Shown piece after piece: positions 33,690 through 45,534 of a stretch of DNA of 64,000 nt. Where the stretch lies: assembly GCA_007922305.1 (NCBI GenBank), contig ML677334.1:14766318-14830317 (forward strand). The letters are read 5' to 3'. The notes beneath the pieces were generated by a model. It made no database searches, was not told where the DNA came from, and saw nothing but the letters and a program-made list of their open reading frames with translations. Source of the DNA: Dermatemys mawii. Lineage: Eukaryota > Chordata > Testudines > Dermatemydidae. Position numbers and translations under genes: made by a program. The stretch's first letter is position 1, and each line of letters starts with the position of its first letter.

Positions 33690-33781
33690 AGGCACACATT
33701 CACAAACATACCTAAGTACTTAATTTCCATTGATTTTTATGGGAGTTAGGTGCCTAAGTATGTGTTTGAATCTAGGCCTCA
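33690..33781. mobile_element. 92-bp foldback MITE (TAGGTGCCTAAG family)
   Basis: The left arm GGCACACATTCACAAACATA, CCTAAGTACTTAA pairs with the right arm, backwards GAGGCCTAGATTCAAACACA, TACTTAGGCACCTAA. The loop is TTGATTTTTATGG. The arms pair across nearly the whole length. Confidence 0.75.
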
Positions 33782-33990
33782 GGAGTCCAAATCCTACTGA
33801 CTCTCAATGAGGCTTAGACTCCTAAGTGCCCGATTTTCAAAACTATCTGCATTGTTAGGCACCTAAATAAAGGCTTGGTGGGATTTACTGAGATACCTAA
33901 GCAGGTTAGGCACTGAAGCAATTAAAAATTAGGCACTTTTGAAAATCCCTCTAGGCACCTTTCTACATCTTTGAGTACCATAATATATTT
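33782..33990. repeat. Adjacent TAGGCACCTAA-family fragments
   Basis: CTCAATGAGGCTTAGACTCC, TTGTTAGGCACCTAAATAAA and AAAATTAGGCACTTTTGAAA are words of the same MITE group in mixed order, which suggests one or two broken copies. Confidence 0.5.
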
Positions 33991-35607
33991 CAAAAACTTG
34001 GCCTTAGGTGCGTATATCACTCTTGAAAAGGGCTCTATGGATTGTAAGTAACTATAGGGGCTCTTTAAAATTTTACCCTCACTTTTTTTTTTGTCACATT
34101 CAAATCACTGAACTGAGAATAACCATTTTTTAATGTAATTAGATTTGCCAGTAAATGTGAACAGCAGGTCATGTTTAATTGAATACTGTAAAAATACATA
34201 TACTTTATTTTACTGACTAATGTTATGGCATTTCGCAGTCTGTTAGCATTTTCCCTTTTGAGTGCAGGGGAGTTCAATTAAACAGTACTTCAACAGTTCT
34301 AAACTTTATTGGACTGAGAGCTGACATATGGATTGGTCATAAAGTATTTTACATCATTCCATTTCCCTAAAGGAACCGCAGCTTACAACAGACAGAGTAA
34401 CTTCACCCACATTCTCAAAATACACATATTAAGACAAAAATGTAAAGAAGCAAAAGTTAATGGTGATAAATTGCTAAGGTGACTTACAAAGAGCACGGTA
34501 CTTAGAAGGTTATGAAATGGTTGGTCTGGTTTGTAGTATGTGTATATTATAATGGGGTGGTTGGCAGGTGAGATCTTTTTCCATGGGAGACTCAACACAG
34601 CAGTATTTTTAACCAGGTAAATGTCTTTCTGATGCTCTATGAGCATGTTCAGTCAAGCTATGAAATCCATAAACAAGTCACATAGATCAAATGCCCATGT
34701 AAACCCTGCTGCCATTCAGGAATTTCTGAAATCAATGGCCAACCACAAATTTAGGCACATCAGTGCAAACTCCTAAAGCAGACAAGATTGCTCAGTGGAG
34801 CTTACCCATGCTTAAAACCAGAGTAACCTTCATTGGTGTAAACTGAAGATTTACCTTATGCTTGTAGTTTTGCATTGGTATTTGCATTTCCACTGCATCA
34901 GTGTGTGGAATTGGGAGGGGTGGGGGGCAAATTCCCAATGTACACCAGATCCAACTGATATGTAGTCAATAAAATTACTTGAGGAAAGATAACCGAACAG
35001 ATCAATTTATAGGCATTTTTTTTTGCGGGGAAGGTCAGTATCCAGGGTGACAAATTACTAGGCAAAACATCTATGTATTCTTAAGAACAGGTTTGAATTT
35101 TTAGAATTAGGAAATCAGATGCTGCTCTACTGCCTGATGTGCATCTGACAATGCACTTCCAGGACTGCTCTCCATAACACTGTGCTGTAATATTCCGTTG
35201 AGGTTCCAAAGGAATACTGAAACACTTAAGAATGCGGGAGCACAGCTGTTTCAGTGGCACAGATGCTAGAGGATCAGTACTGAATCTGTTAAGATTAAAG
35301 AGAGAATTAAGAGGAATTATTTCAAACATATGGAGCAATCTGCCAAACAAGGACATTGAAGCAAATATTATAAATGAGTCCCAGAGACAAGGAGACATTT
35401 TGATAGAGAAAATGTGAGCTGAAAGATCCTGATAAAAGAGAAGTAGACTTAAGGTAATCTTAAAAGGAATAGGTGCAATTGAGGAGTTTATTGTGGGATG
35501 AAAATTGAATGTGAAAGGAGGATACAAACTGAGTGGCTGGGAGAGTGAGTGTGTGTGTGTGTTGGGGAACCCGAGGCAAAAGGAGATATAAGATCACATG
35601 AGTGCAG
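33991..35607. other. About 1.6 kb without recognised gene
   Basis: A+T-rich. A T run lies at 34084-34092 and a (GT)n tract near 35549-35562. The 148-codon minus frame 35527-35081 shows no recognisable domain and overlaps a plus frame, so I treat it as chance. Confidence 0.45.
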
Positions 35608-35789
35608 CAGGGCCGGCTCCAGCTTTTTTGCCGCCCCAAACGGCAGAAAAAAACCAAAAAACCTGAAGTCATGGACCTGCCACTGAAAGAACAAGCGTTG
35701 CGCTGCCCCAGTCACGGACAACATGCCGCCCTCCACTGTTGGTGGCCCCAAGCATGCGCTTGGGACACTGGTGCCTGGGGCTGGCCCTG
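35608..35789. mobile_element. 182-bp hAT-type MITE with perfect 8-bp TSD
   Basis: It starts CAGGGCCGGCTCCAG and ends CTGGGGCTGGCCCTG. GAGTGCAG is duplicated exactly at 35600-35607 and 35790-35797. It is GC-rich and has no transposase. The open frame 35602-35859 spans the element and its TSDs and is therefore not a gene. Confidence 0.92.
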
Positions 35790-37364
35790 GAGTGCAGATA
35801 ATCTTTTTAGGTACTGCCAGCATGATTCTGACTTGAAGCCTGTGACTAGAAATGGCTGAATTGTTCACTGTTAAGAAATTACCCAAATTTAGCTTCCTAT
35901 TTTGTGATTATTTTTTTTTCAGGAAGAAGTCTTTACCGTTAACTTGTTTACAGTGTGGGACTGCTCACCTAACACACATGGAATTGCCTCTTTCCTGACT
36001 CCATGAGTGAATTTTTTAAACAGGAAAATTACTTATTAAAAGATGAGTATGGAATAATAAATTACATGTTTTCTGTATGACACTTTGGACAAAACTGTAT
36101 GCGTAAAACTTTTAGTATTTGTGAAATTTTTCACAAGTAGCTGTCTGTATATTAGCAAAAATTAAATGGAACCCAAGAACAACAGCCATGCAGAGGTGCC
36201 ATGTTATTTGAGAGAAAATTCAGGATAGATTTCTTGCATTATTCGAATGACCCTTCCTGAGATCTGGAGAGGAAAGTGTTCTTGTTTCAAATACAGACCC
36301 CTGAGCCATTCACTGCCTCATAATATACAGTTTGCAATATCTTTCAATACTATTATCTCTGACCAGTGTTGGATCTTTGGAAAATAAGATATGAAGGAGA
36401 AAAGGGATGTTCTGAATATCTATGCTTTGTAAAGAATATTAAAGTCAGTAGTATGAAAGGTGTTACATTTGGGTTTCTTTTTCTCTTTACCCTTCCAGCA
36501 GTGCGGGGCAGGAAAGTCTCCCATCTGTTTACTTTGTGACTGCTTCATTTACAATTCAATTAGAATGACTGGCACTTAGAGGCAAATTACTGTGAACAAT
36601 ATTTCTGGATTCATTTATGAAAATGCCTACCAGACAGTGAAGATTCGGTTACCAGGAATTAGGCTCATACAGAATACTAGGAAGTCTAGTGGGGTTATAG
36701 TCCCTTTTAATCAGTAAAATATATGCATGAAGTGCCTCTAGCTAGTTTATTCATTACTTCTGAAGTGCTTGAAAAAATGCTTCAGGGCTGACTTCTATAA
36801 GACGAGCAAAAGGCAAAACAACTTCTTTATATAATATATAGGTTGGCCCTGTTTTCCAATGACAACTTATAAAAGCACTTCACAAAACAGTGCATTAGTT
36901 ACTTGTGTGAGCATGGTGACTTTGTACATTATCATAGGAGCTATTAGGTATTCCACAGATTACACTAACTGTTTAAGATATTAGAAGCTACCTCACAGAG
37001 AATTTTGTGCAGGGTCACCGGAGTTATCCTATGCTATTCTTTCCAGAAAGGTGGCAAAGGATCCAACTTGCACTTGGAGAGCCCTCAAAAATTAGCAGAA
37101 GACAATTATGTTCCATGTCCTGTTCAAAAGTGTTTTCCCCACCCCCACAAAAAGCCAAAGTCATAGTCCATAGACACAATTTTCTGGCATACATATGTTA
37201 GCATACTAGTTGAGCCAAAATAATATCCTGCATGACATGGTATTTAATTTTGAGATTTCCTTAGATTTTGTGTCTCCCAAGATTATTACTTCACTAAATA
37301 TTCTTTAAACCCAAATTTGCAAATCTTAATCCTTAGTCGCAGAAGTAATTTGTATATAGTATTA
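35790..37364. other. About 1.6 kb without recognised gene
   Basis: A+T-rich unique-looking sequence with no recognised repeat or exon. Confidence 0.45.
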
Positions 37365-37480
37365 TTATTAATACAATTCCTAAAGTGTACTGTATGCTTT
37401 ACGGAAAAATTAAAAATATTTTCTCTACCTCATGGAGCTTACAAACTAATTGTAGACACGACATAATAAGGGAAGATGCA
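37365..37480 (+). repeat. Dispersed repeat, same family as 14550
   Basis: TATTATTATTAATACAATTC, GTGTACTGTATGCTTTACGG and CATGGAGCTTACAAACTAAT follow in the order expected for this repeat. Diverged; family not named. Confidence 0.5.
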
Positions 37481-37699
37481 AGCTGGTAAATAGGAAGGTG
37501 TGAGGGTGTGTGAGGGGGTATAATATTTACATGGTTACTTTTAGTGCATTATATATACATCTTGATGGTACCACTGTTTGTTTATTTATTTGTTTACTTT
37601 AGAGTGGGCATACTAGAGGAAGCAGGACAAAGTATGGACAGAGAATAGTTGGGAATAAAGTTACAGAGAACATTCATAGTTTTTTGTATTTCTTTTTAT

Positions 37700-37880
37700 C
37701 ATCTAGTCTGACCTTGTATATGACACGGGCCACAGAATTTCTTTCAGTAGTGCACAAATCACATTAATTCTGGCTGAAGTAGATCGTATCACTTAGAAAG
37801 GCTACAAGTGATGGAGAATCAATCATGTTCCTAAGTATGGAGGTATGGAGTTCCAATGGTTAGCTGTTAAATATGAAAGG
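37700..37880 (-). mobile_element. CR1-type LINE 3' fragment, minus strand
   Basis: The plus strand contains ATCTAGTCTGACCTTGTATA, GTGATGGAGAATCAATCATG and GTTCCAATGGTTAGCTG. On the minus strand these read as the end of a CR1-type pol (WN.LP-like, then DSPSL-like) followed by the GTCAGACTAGATGAT-type 3' terminus. Badly decayed. Confidence 0.6.
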
Positions 37881-38430
37881 AAGCAGAGACAGGAGTGGGA
37901 ATAGCAGAGTGAGGACAAACTGGGGGCCAAGGTTAGGATAGGTATGAATAGCATCTAGGAGGAGACAGTTGTGAGTGGGCCCCATTGTCACACTAAGACA
38001 TTATTTGTGAAAATAATTTCAGTAAAGACTACTTACTATGTAAAAAGGCCCTCTGATTGAAAAGTGATCAGTTGGTGTTTATAACATGCAAGATTCCAGA
38101 GCAATGCTGTTTTCTTTCAGATTATGCCTACATAAAGTTATACTACAATCTTCTTGTTGTGCTGTTTACTTATAACATTAGAAAAGATAAGCCATCAGGG
38201 AATTGTAGCAAACAGTAATGCAACTGTTTTCTCTGAAACAAATGGGAGAAGATGGCCAATGAGGTGCAATTCATAAAACCTTTCTTCTTCATCTCTTTTT
38301 ATTTTTTTTAATTGGATTTTAAATATCTGTAAAATAAAATTTACACTATTTTGAGACCAGCTTTATTTAAAAAAATAGAGTTCAAATGGGAAAAACTCCA
38401 CTACTTTTAAATACCATACCATACCAGACA
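37881..38430. other. No gene seen
   Basis: Purine-rich plus strand (37880-37990), then A+T-rich sequence; nothing recognised. Confidence 0.45.
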
Positions 38431-38534
38431 GGAGCTATGATCACCTTTAAATGAAGTGCTTATAAAAATTTCAAGTGCTTCTAGTCATTTCAAACCAGTA
38501 TGTGCCAAGATGGCCCAAACTCTGATCACTTCCA

Positions 38535-38685
38535 AATTTCACTTCCAATAAATTTACATTGCTTTGTGCATAACAGAGTGGTTTAAAATTATTGGAGTGC
38601 TTTAAATTCCATACTGAAGTGCCTATAAAGTCTTCCAATAATTATAAATTGCTGTGCATACTGTAGAGTAATTTGAAACATTTGA
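38535..38685 (+). repeat. Imperfect direct repeat, about 97-bp spacing
   Basis: CCAATAAATTTACATTGCTT, TGTGCATAACAGAGTGGTTT (38544) recurs as CCAATAATTATAAATTGCTG, TGCATACTGTAGAGTAATTT (38634). AAGTGC(T/C)TATAAA words also repeat near 38455 and 38618. A short diverged tandem duplication of unique-looking sequence. Confidence 0.55.
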
Positions 38686-38814
38686 AAACTTGGTATTTTG
38701 TTTTCAACACTTTAATTTGGAAAGGTGACATGCAGCAGTCCAAAATGGCTGTTAAGGATGTATGTAAAATGTATTACTTTCCTGGGTCTGAAACTTCTTC
38801 ATTTCAGATCCCGG

Positions 38815-40125
38815 TAAAAGCATGGAACAGGTCCTCAAGGAAACCATTTTGCAGCACTTGGAGGAGAGGAAGGTGATCAGGAACAGTCAGCATGGATTCA
38901 CCAAGGGCAAATAATGATTGACTAACCTGATTGCCTTTTATGATGAGATAAATGTCTCTGTGGATACAGGGAAAAGCAATGGGTTATGATATATCTTGAC
39001 TTTAGCAAAGCTTTTTATATGGTTTCCCACTTTGTTCTTGCCAACAAGTTAAAAAGTGTGGATTGGATTAATGGACTACAAGATGAATAGAAAGCTGGCC
39101 AGATTGTTGGTCTCAGTGGGTGGTGATAAACAGCTTGATGTCTAGTTGGCAGCTGGTGTCAAGCAGAGTGCCCCAGGGGTTGCTTCTGGGGCCGGTTTTG
39201 TTCAACATCTTTATTAATCATCTGGATGATGGGATTAATTGCACCCTCAGTGAGTTCGCAGAAAACACTAAGCTGGGAGAAGAGGTAGATACACTGGAGC
39301 ATAGAGAAAGGGTCCAGAGTGACCTAGACAAATTGGAGGATTGGGCCACAATAAATTTGATAAGATTAAGTTCAGAATCCTGCACTTAGAATGGAAGAAT
39401 GTCACGGACAGCTACAGGCTGGGGACCGAATGGCAAAGCAGCAGTTCTGCAAGAAAGGGCCTGGGGATTACAGTTGGCGAGAATTTGGATATGAGTCAGC
39501 AGTGTGCCCTCGTTGCCAAGAAGGCCAACAGCATATTAGGCTGTATGAGTAGGAGCATTGCCAGGGGATCGAGGGAAGTAATTATTCCCTTCTACTTAGC
39601 ACTGGTGAGGCTACCTCTGGAGTACTGTGTCCAGTTTTTGGTCCTCCCCACACCACAGAAGGGATGTGGACAAATTGGAGAGTCCAGCAGAGGGCAACAA
39701 AAATGATCAGGGGTCTGGATCACATGACTTGCAAGAAGCGGCTGAGGGAACTGGAGTTATTTAGTCTGCTGAAGAGCAGGTGGGGGAGGGGATTTGATAG
39801 CAGCCTTCAACTACCTGAAGGGAGATTCCAAAGAGGATGAAGCTAGACTGTTCTCAGTGGTGACAGATAACAGAACAAGAAGCAATGGTCTCAAGTTGCA
39901 GTGAAGGAGGTCTAGGTTGGATATTAGTAAACACTATTTCACTAGGAGGGTGGTGAAGTTACCTAGGGAGGTGGTGGAATCTCCATTTGTAGAGGTTTTT
40001 TTAAGGCCTGGCTTGACAAAGTGTTGGCTTGGATGATTTTGTTGGTGTTGGTCCTTCTTTGAGCAGAGGATTGGACTTATGACCTTCTGAGGTTTCTTCC
40101 AACCCTAATATTCTATGAACTGAAA
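38815..40125 (+). mobile_element. CR1 LINE, 5'-truncated, RT to 3' end
   Basis: It begins inside the RT ([12 protein letters not shown]), followed by a [12 protein letters not shown] block, YLDFSKAF, SRVPQG..LGPVLFNIFIN and then the catalytic box, which reads FAEN (39255-39266) where active copies have FADD. The thumb/C-terminal region ([25 protein letters not shown]) continues to GVV-KH-like and VEVF-like ends. The CR1 3' terminus (CCAACCCTAATATTCTATGA) is at about 40100-40121, with no poly-A, as usual for CR1. Frameshifts and stops throughout make it dead. It is closely similar by eye to the copy at 47.3-49.5 kb. Confidence 0.92.
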
Positions 40126-40470
40126 TAAAATTATTCCGAAATAGTTAGAGAGCAGTCAAAGAAGAGAATCAGGTTTCTTTTTAATGTAATAGGATAATTA
40201 TATCATTGTGACTGATAGTAGAGGGTTTCTCTTATTATAAGGTAGTGATAGGTCAGTTACCCCCTGGGCTACGATCCCAGGAAGGAAATAGTGCAGTAGG
40301 ATGACACTACTCAATACTGGTAATAACCCTAACTATAAATACTATAGATGAAACTGGCCAGTAGATGGACAGCATGATAGGTATAGAGGATGAATCACAA
40401 ATACTGGAAACAAAAGGATAACCCATCCAGCTGCCAGTGCAGATGTGTTATTTTATAACAGACTTTGGGT
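40126..40470. other. No gene seen
   Basis: A+T-rich flank of the CR1 copy; no recognised feature. Confidence 0.45.
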
Positions 40471-40537
40471 GCCAAATTCTGCCCTTAATTGTGCTAATGT
40501 AAATCCAGGGGATCTCTCTTCACTTCAAGAATTTGGC
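40471..40537. mobile_element. Short foldback MITE remnant
   Basis: GCCAAATTCT at the left and AGAATTTGGCC at the right are perfect inverted ends around CTAATGTAAATCCAGGGGAT. Only 67 bp; internal arms are decayed. Confidence 0.6.
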
Positions 40538-41694
40538 CTAAATATGCTTAGTATTCTCAGTGAGTTTTACTTGTGGTATGGAAACATATCCACATGAATA
40601 TAACCAAAGGCATGTATGCTATTTCCTGTCTTGCCATGTATATCACAACTACATGTTAATCTTTCAGATGAAACAGATAGCAAATGTAATAATAAGCAGT
40701 AGACTGAGTAAAAATACTTGGGATAAACTACTGTAACTGTGGGTAAGATTTCCAAATGCCTTCATTTGTGCTGCAACTTGACATGTATTTAAGTCAGTTG
40801 GCGTTTTACCTCTGATATCAATGGAAGCAGTGTTGCAGTTTTGCATGGCTTTGACATTAAAACAGATGAAAATTTAGTGGTTGCATTCACATGAACCAGA
40901 ATCATGAAGCAAAAGCCTTGGGGTGCAAAAAATCCCCATTAAATGAAATTGAAAGAAATCTTCACCCACTCCATAAGCAAAATTGCTAACTTTCAAACAA
41001 CTCTAATTGAAACCTGTTGACGAAACTGCTGTTGTGACACATAAAATAGAGAACATCATTCTCCATGGTATACTCTGTACTCTCAAGCAATGTATAGCCT
41101 CTTTGTGCCATAGACAACACACACTAGGAATAACATTTTATGTTTATATGGTAGTTATAATCCCAGAGGGTCCACTAGCATTTTACAAACCTTTTATCTT
41201 ACAGACATCACTTCACCCGCCACTGAAATTAAAGACATTGATGGCACACAACAGCTGTTTCACAACCCTACCCAAAGGGGTTGAAGAAGATTACAGTATT
41301 CAGCTGAATCTGCAGAGGAATTTTACATATGCAGAATATGAATATCTAAAACAGAATTAGACAAAAGAACTACATGAACACTTTTATTCTCATGAAAGTG
41401 CTGTAGGTCCTTAAATATGTGACCAAGAGCCTGATTTTGCACTTTGTCTGAAATACAGCACCTAGGGCCTGATAGTTCACAGCCTTGCACCTGGTGTAGT
41501 CACTTACATTTGTGCAATGTGAATGTAAATTGCTAAGATATGGCATATCAGGCCACCATAGACTCCTTATATTTCACTGGGGGCTTGTTTCACTATCCTT
41601 TCAAAGGAAGGATTTCTGCCTTTGCTATTACTAATGCCTGTCCAACTTATAGGCCTCTTATTTAGCTGTTAACCCAACCTGGCCAATCAAATAC
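40538..41694. other. About 1.2 kb without recognised gene
   Basis: A+T-rich. The open frame 41007-41360 has no recognised domain. GCCTGATAGTTCACAGCCTT near 41466 may be a MITE fragment. Confidence 0.45.
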
Positions 41695-42101
41695 TCCAAG
41701 AAAACCTTCAACGCAGAACTAAAACCCCCTCTGGCTGCACACCCCCAGTTGCCACCACCTCGCACTGGAACTCCTACAGAATATCATCGAACAACTACAA
41801 TCCACACTTGATAGGGACCCAATCCTGAAAAAATATTTCCTGACCCTCCTACCCTTTTCTTGCCTTCAAACAACCCCCAAACTCTCATCTTCATCAGAAG
41901 CAAGCTCCCCACAGATCAGGACACGTGAACTCAAAGTGGTACCAGACACTGCCAGAACAAGAGATGTAAAACCTGCAGCCATACCTCCACTGCTACAATG
42001 AGCAACACACATTTCAACATCTATGGGTCCTATATGTGCTTATCACAATATATGGTTCATATTGGGCATATCCCTAATATCCCAATAACAGCAACATATG
42101 C

Positions 42102-42725
42102 CTGTGCTTCAGCCCTGGCACAGGCCTAAGATCCCTTTCATCTGAGCTCGAGTTAAGCTTGGAACCTAGGTCTGAGCCCTACTGCAGTGTGGACTCAGCC
42201 CTGCTTGACTCAGGTCATGAGAGATAGCCAGAAGTATCTCTCAATTTCACAGGGCAACTCGCTCAGTCCTCTCTGTTCCAACAATCTGCAATACACTCTA
42301 TTGAAAATGGAAGCCACACTCCTTTGCGAATGGCAGCAGCTCAGGTCAGTGTTAGCCCATTCTCTCCTGATCATTGATCTGAAAACACGCTATCAGAGAG
42401 CTTCCCGGGTCTGCAATAGAGAAAAAAGCAATCAAATCTGTTGCAAAGTGAGCTGCTTCAAATTTCCTGTAACATGCAGAGTGGGCAGCAATGTTTTCCC
42501 AGAGTCGATCATAATACTCAGACTAGAGCGGATGCTAGGGATTCTTTGACTTGGGTCTGCCATTGGCAGTATGGAAACCAAGGCTCTAGTTTCAAGAACA
42601 GGTTAGAACGGTCTTAACATGCGGTTAAAACACAACATAGATGCTCAAGCCCAGGGTTTCCCAACACAGTTCAGCTGACTCAAGTCCCACTAATCCTGGC
42701 TTTCTATTGCAGTATAGACATACTC
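42102..42725. mobile_element. DNA element inserted in the PLE endonuclease region
   Basis: PLE text stops after ACATATGC and restarts at TATGCAGGTGAAACC, so TATGC (42097-42101 and 42726-42730) is a partial TSD. The right end backwards, AGAGTATGTCTATACTGCAA, resembles the TGTCTACACTGCAA terminus of the window's other MITEs. The left end, CTGTGCTTCAGCCCTGGCAC, is less clear and may have lost bases. GCAGTGTGGACTCAGCC occurs inside. The open frame 42187-42549 has no transposase motif. Confidence 0.6.
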
Positions 42726-43096
42726 TATGCAGGTGAAACCAGATAATCACTACCCTCTTGAATGAGCTCCCACAGGAAAGCGATAAAACACAAAACACCA
42801 TTACACAAAATGTCACCCTCTATCTGAACTATCAGACCTTAGCCTCAAAAGAAACCTGCACAACATTTTCAAAAGACAAGCTTGGGAGCTGAAATTAATA
42901 ATTAAAAATCCTGGTCTTATTGAAGACACTGGATTTACAGCTTATTATAACATTCTGTAACTTGCTCATCTCCCTTTTTGTCCTATGACTTCAGGGGTTC
43001 TGAAAGGCCATTTCACCTTGACTGGTTCCTTAGAATATGTACTAATTAACTTATGCTAAACTATCTGTTCAACCTTGTATTTAGATATGACAGTCT

Positions 43097-43579
43097 GGGG
43101 GCTTCTCTACACTACAAAATTAGGTTGAGTTAAATTAGGTTGACTGACAGCCTCCATAGCAATTAAATCAGTCCACACTACCCTCCTTCTGCCAGGAGAG
43201 CTTGCACTGACTGAACTGGGGCATTATGGGGCACTGACAGCTGACAGCCAGAGCTCCAGACCAACTGTGGAATAACAGCAGCCATGAAACTGACAAGAAT
43301 GTCAAGTTCACTACTGGTAGATAGGGGGGACTCCAGTTGGGAGCTTGGTGTCTGGCTGACAGCTCAGGTTGTCAGCGCCAGGGCTGGGGGTGGGTGGGAC
43401 CCAACTATGTCACTCTAACTACTTTGAAGGAAGCACTATACCTCTCACAGAGGTGGAGTTAAGTCAATACAGCGGGCAACTTACATCAGTGGGAGTACCA
43501 CTATAGTGTACACATTGACAGAGTTAGGACGGCATAAACTGCCTTATATTGACCTGACTCGGTAGTGTAGACAAGGCCT
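43097..43579. mobile_element. hAT-type non-autonomous element in the PLE tail
   Basis: The ends GGGGCTTCTCTACACTAC and, backwards, AGGCCTTGTCTACACTAC are inverted with 4 mismatches in 18. The flanks GACAGTCT (43089-43096) and GAGTGTCT (43580-43587) match at 6 of 8. The internal text has GGTTGACTGACAGCC and GACGGCATAAACTGCC but no transposase. Confidence 0.8.
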
Positions 43580-43690
43580 GAGTGTCTTTCCCAGCTTTAG
43601 GAAGAGCTCTGTATAGCTTGAAAGCTTGCCTCTCTTGCCAACAAGTGGTCCCATAAAAGATGTCACCTCACCCACTTTGTATACCAGTGT

Positions 43691-44364
43691 TCTGGAACTG
43701 ACACAGTTCCAAAACTACTGCACATAGCCTAGTGTTACTTACAATTTAGCTTGTGAAATCTGAGAAGATAACCAAAGTGATACATCTGCAGGCACCTACA
43801 AAGTACTTTTTACTTAACAGCAAAATACAGACTGGCAAAATCAGCTAGTAGTGAAACTAATTAAGAGTGAATAAAGATCACTAAATCCAGCAAGGCTCAT
43901 TCTTATTCAGTATTCTGTTGTCCCCAGAAGCATATGCAATCACAGCTTGAATGATCTGTGGTGGGGGTTTTATTTTGTTTTACTTTTTATTTTTGTCTCA
44001 GCCACTCTGTCTGGGAAGGATCATGTGTTTAGTAATCTCTGCATATAAACATGCTTCTTGACATTTGTTCTCATTTTAAAAAATCATTTATTCCTTTGTC
44101 CTATCTAAGCTATAATGGATGCTAAAGTAAGTCACATTATTTGTACCATTTAAGGTTTTATATGCCTCTATTACATTGACTGTTAATCATATCTATCTAC
44201 TTTATAGACTTGAGCTGCTTTACTTTAACCTCTCCCTGTAACTCATTCTTTCAAATCTGTCTATTTGCTTTCTCTTGTGCAGCATCAGTCAAAAAAAGTG
44301 AACAAAAGGTTAGGGTGAAAAAGGAATGTGACAGAGAGTTATACTAAAAATATTATAATGTCTA
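43691..44364. other. No gene; possible LINE remnant
   Basis: A+T-rich. CTATTACATTGACTGTTAAT and CTTTCTCTTGTGCAGCATCA near 44170-44290 vaguely resemble minus-strand CR1 text, too weak to call. Confidence 0.35.
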
Positions 44365-44545
44365 TAAATCAGTTTTATGCTCAAACCTGAAATGCTGAGT
44401 TTAGTTCTGCCCACAATGTCTCCAAAAACAAACAAACAAAATAAAAGAACAGAAGTAGAGACGGTTCAGAGATGGATGACAAGAATAACTGGGGGAAGGG
44501 AAAGACTTCCATATGAAGAGAGATTGAAAAGTGGAAATGTTTACT

Positions 44546-45534
44546 TGATGCGGACACACAAACAAGGAGACACAGAACCCAAAATGTGGTTAAATGCAGA
44601 TGTTTTAACTTTATTAACACTTGGTATTAAGTGCTATGACCACCTAAAACTACCTGGAAAGATTTTGTTCCAGTGTACATCTCAGCTGGCACTCATAGCA
44701 CTATCAACTTGAGGGTCAGTGTGAAGATCATGGAACCTCCATACCTTCACATCTGTCAAGAGACCTTGACTGGAAGGCAGAGTCTTGACCTGCTCCCCTC
44801 CTCCATACCAGAGGTAGGAGAGATGAGATGAGCCACATTCTGTGTCAGACATAGAGGCAGCCCCATATCATGTGATGTGAGTGCCTAGAAATAATGCCCA
44901 AGTAGCCCACTGGGTTTTGGGGTCCCTCATTTAGATGCTTTCTAACTCACCAGTTGCCCTAGAACACACCACAGCAGACAATTGTAACATATCATCACCC
45001 TGCAGATTGGACATACGGATGTTGAGTGGGAAAGGGACCCCCCCGCCACATCCATACATCAGCTTTTTGCCAATTTCATCATATGGGGGAAATCCTTTGC
45101 ACACTGCAAAACTGATGAACAGCCAAGTTCTTTGCATCACAAGATCCATCAACTAACTCAGGGGTGGAGCTAAAACAGGAAGACAGCAATGGCTATTGTT
45201 CCTGGAAAACAAAATGTAAATGTATGCAACCTATACCTTAGCATGCCCCCTTCCAGCCTCCAAAGCCAGGAAGCAGTGGAAAGGAGGCAGGGGGAAAGGG
45301 AGAAGAGTGAAGCAGCAGCCCCTCCGCCTACTGGAGAGAAAGGAGGAGATACACCGGCCTTCAGCTGCCCCGGGCTGAGATGCACCCCTCTCAAAGATGT
45401 CTTCAATGTTCCTCATGTAACCCATAATCTAGACAGCAGAGTGAATATTTAGAACGGAACTGAGTAGGCGAACACACAACCTTACACCAAATAATGAGTG
45501 CTATCGGGGGGAAAAAAATAAGCTGGGAACTTCT
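44546..45534. mobile_element. Unclassified insertion within the LINE
   Basis: About 0.99 kb separates two parts of the LINE, with some LINE bases lost. Near its ends a direct repeat occurs: GCGGACACACAAAC (44550-44563) and GCGAACACACAACC (45468-45481), 12 of 14 identical. On the minus strand TTAATAAAGTTAAAAC (near 44596-44612) offers an AATAAA signal. A GC-rich A/G-rich patch lies at 45240-45400. Open frames at 45170-45452 on both strands are shadows of each other. It may be an LTR or other retroelement piece; class unknown. Confidence 0.4.

Larger units (their letters stand above)
41695..43690 (+). mobile_element. Penelope-like element (lineage A), 3' part with GIY-YIG endonuclease remnant
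   Basis: The left part encodes, across frames, the end of the RT region and the Cys motif CQNKRCKTC (41950-41976) that precedes the GIY-YIG endonuclease of PLEs. After an insertion the text resumes with the GET-R-SL piece (42732) of the (V/I)GET motif, an ELPQE-like stretch where NSHRK is usual, and a C-terminal DTGF-AYY-like block (near 42930-42950). The tail (43580-43690) has CCCAGCTTTAGGAAGAGCTC and GATGTCACCTCACCCACTTT. Two DNA elements split it: 42102-42725, through the GIY-YIG motif, and 43097-43579, in the 3' tail. The 5' RT part is missing. Many stops; inactive. Confidence 0.8.

Noticed and set aside
35602..35859. 85-codon open frame with basic stretch
   Set aside because: It spans a 182-bp hAT MITE and its exact TSD.
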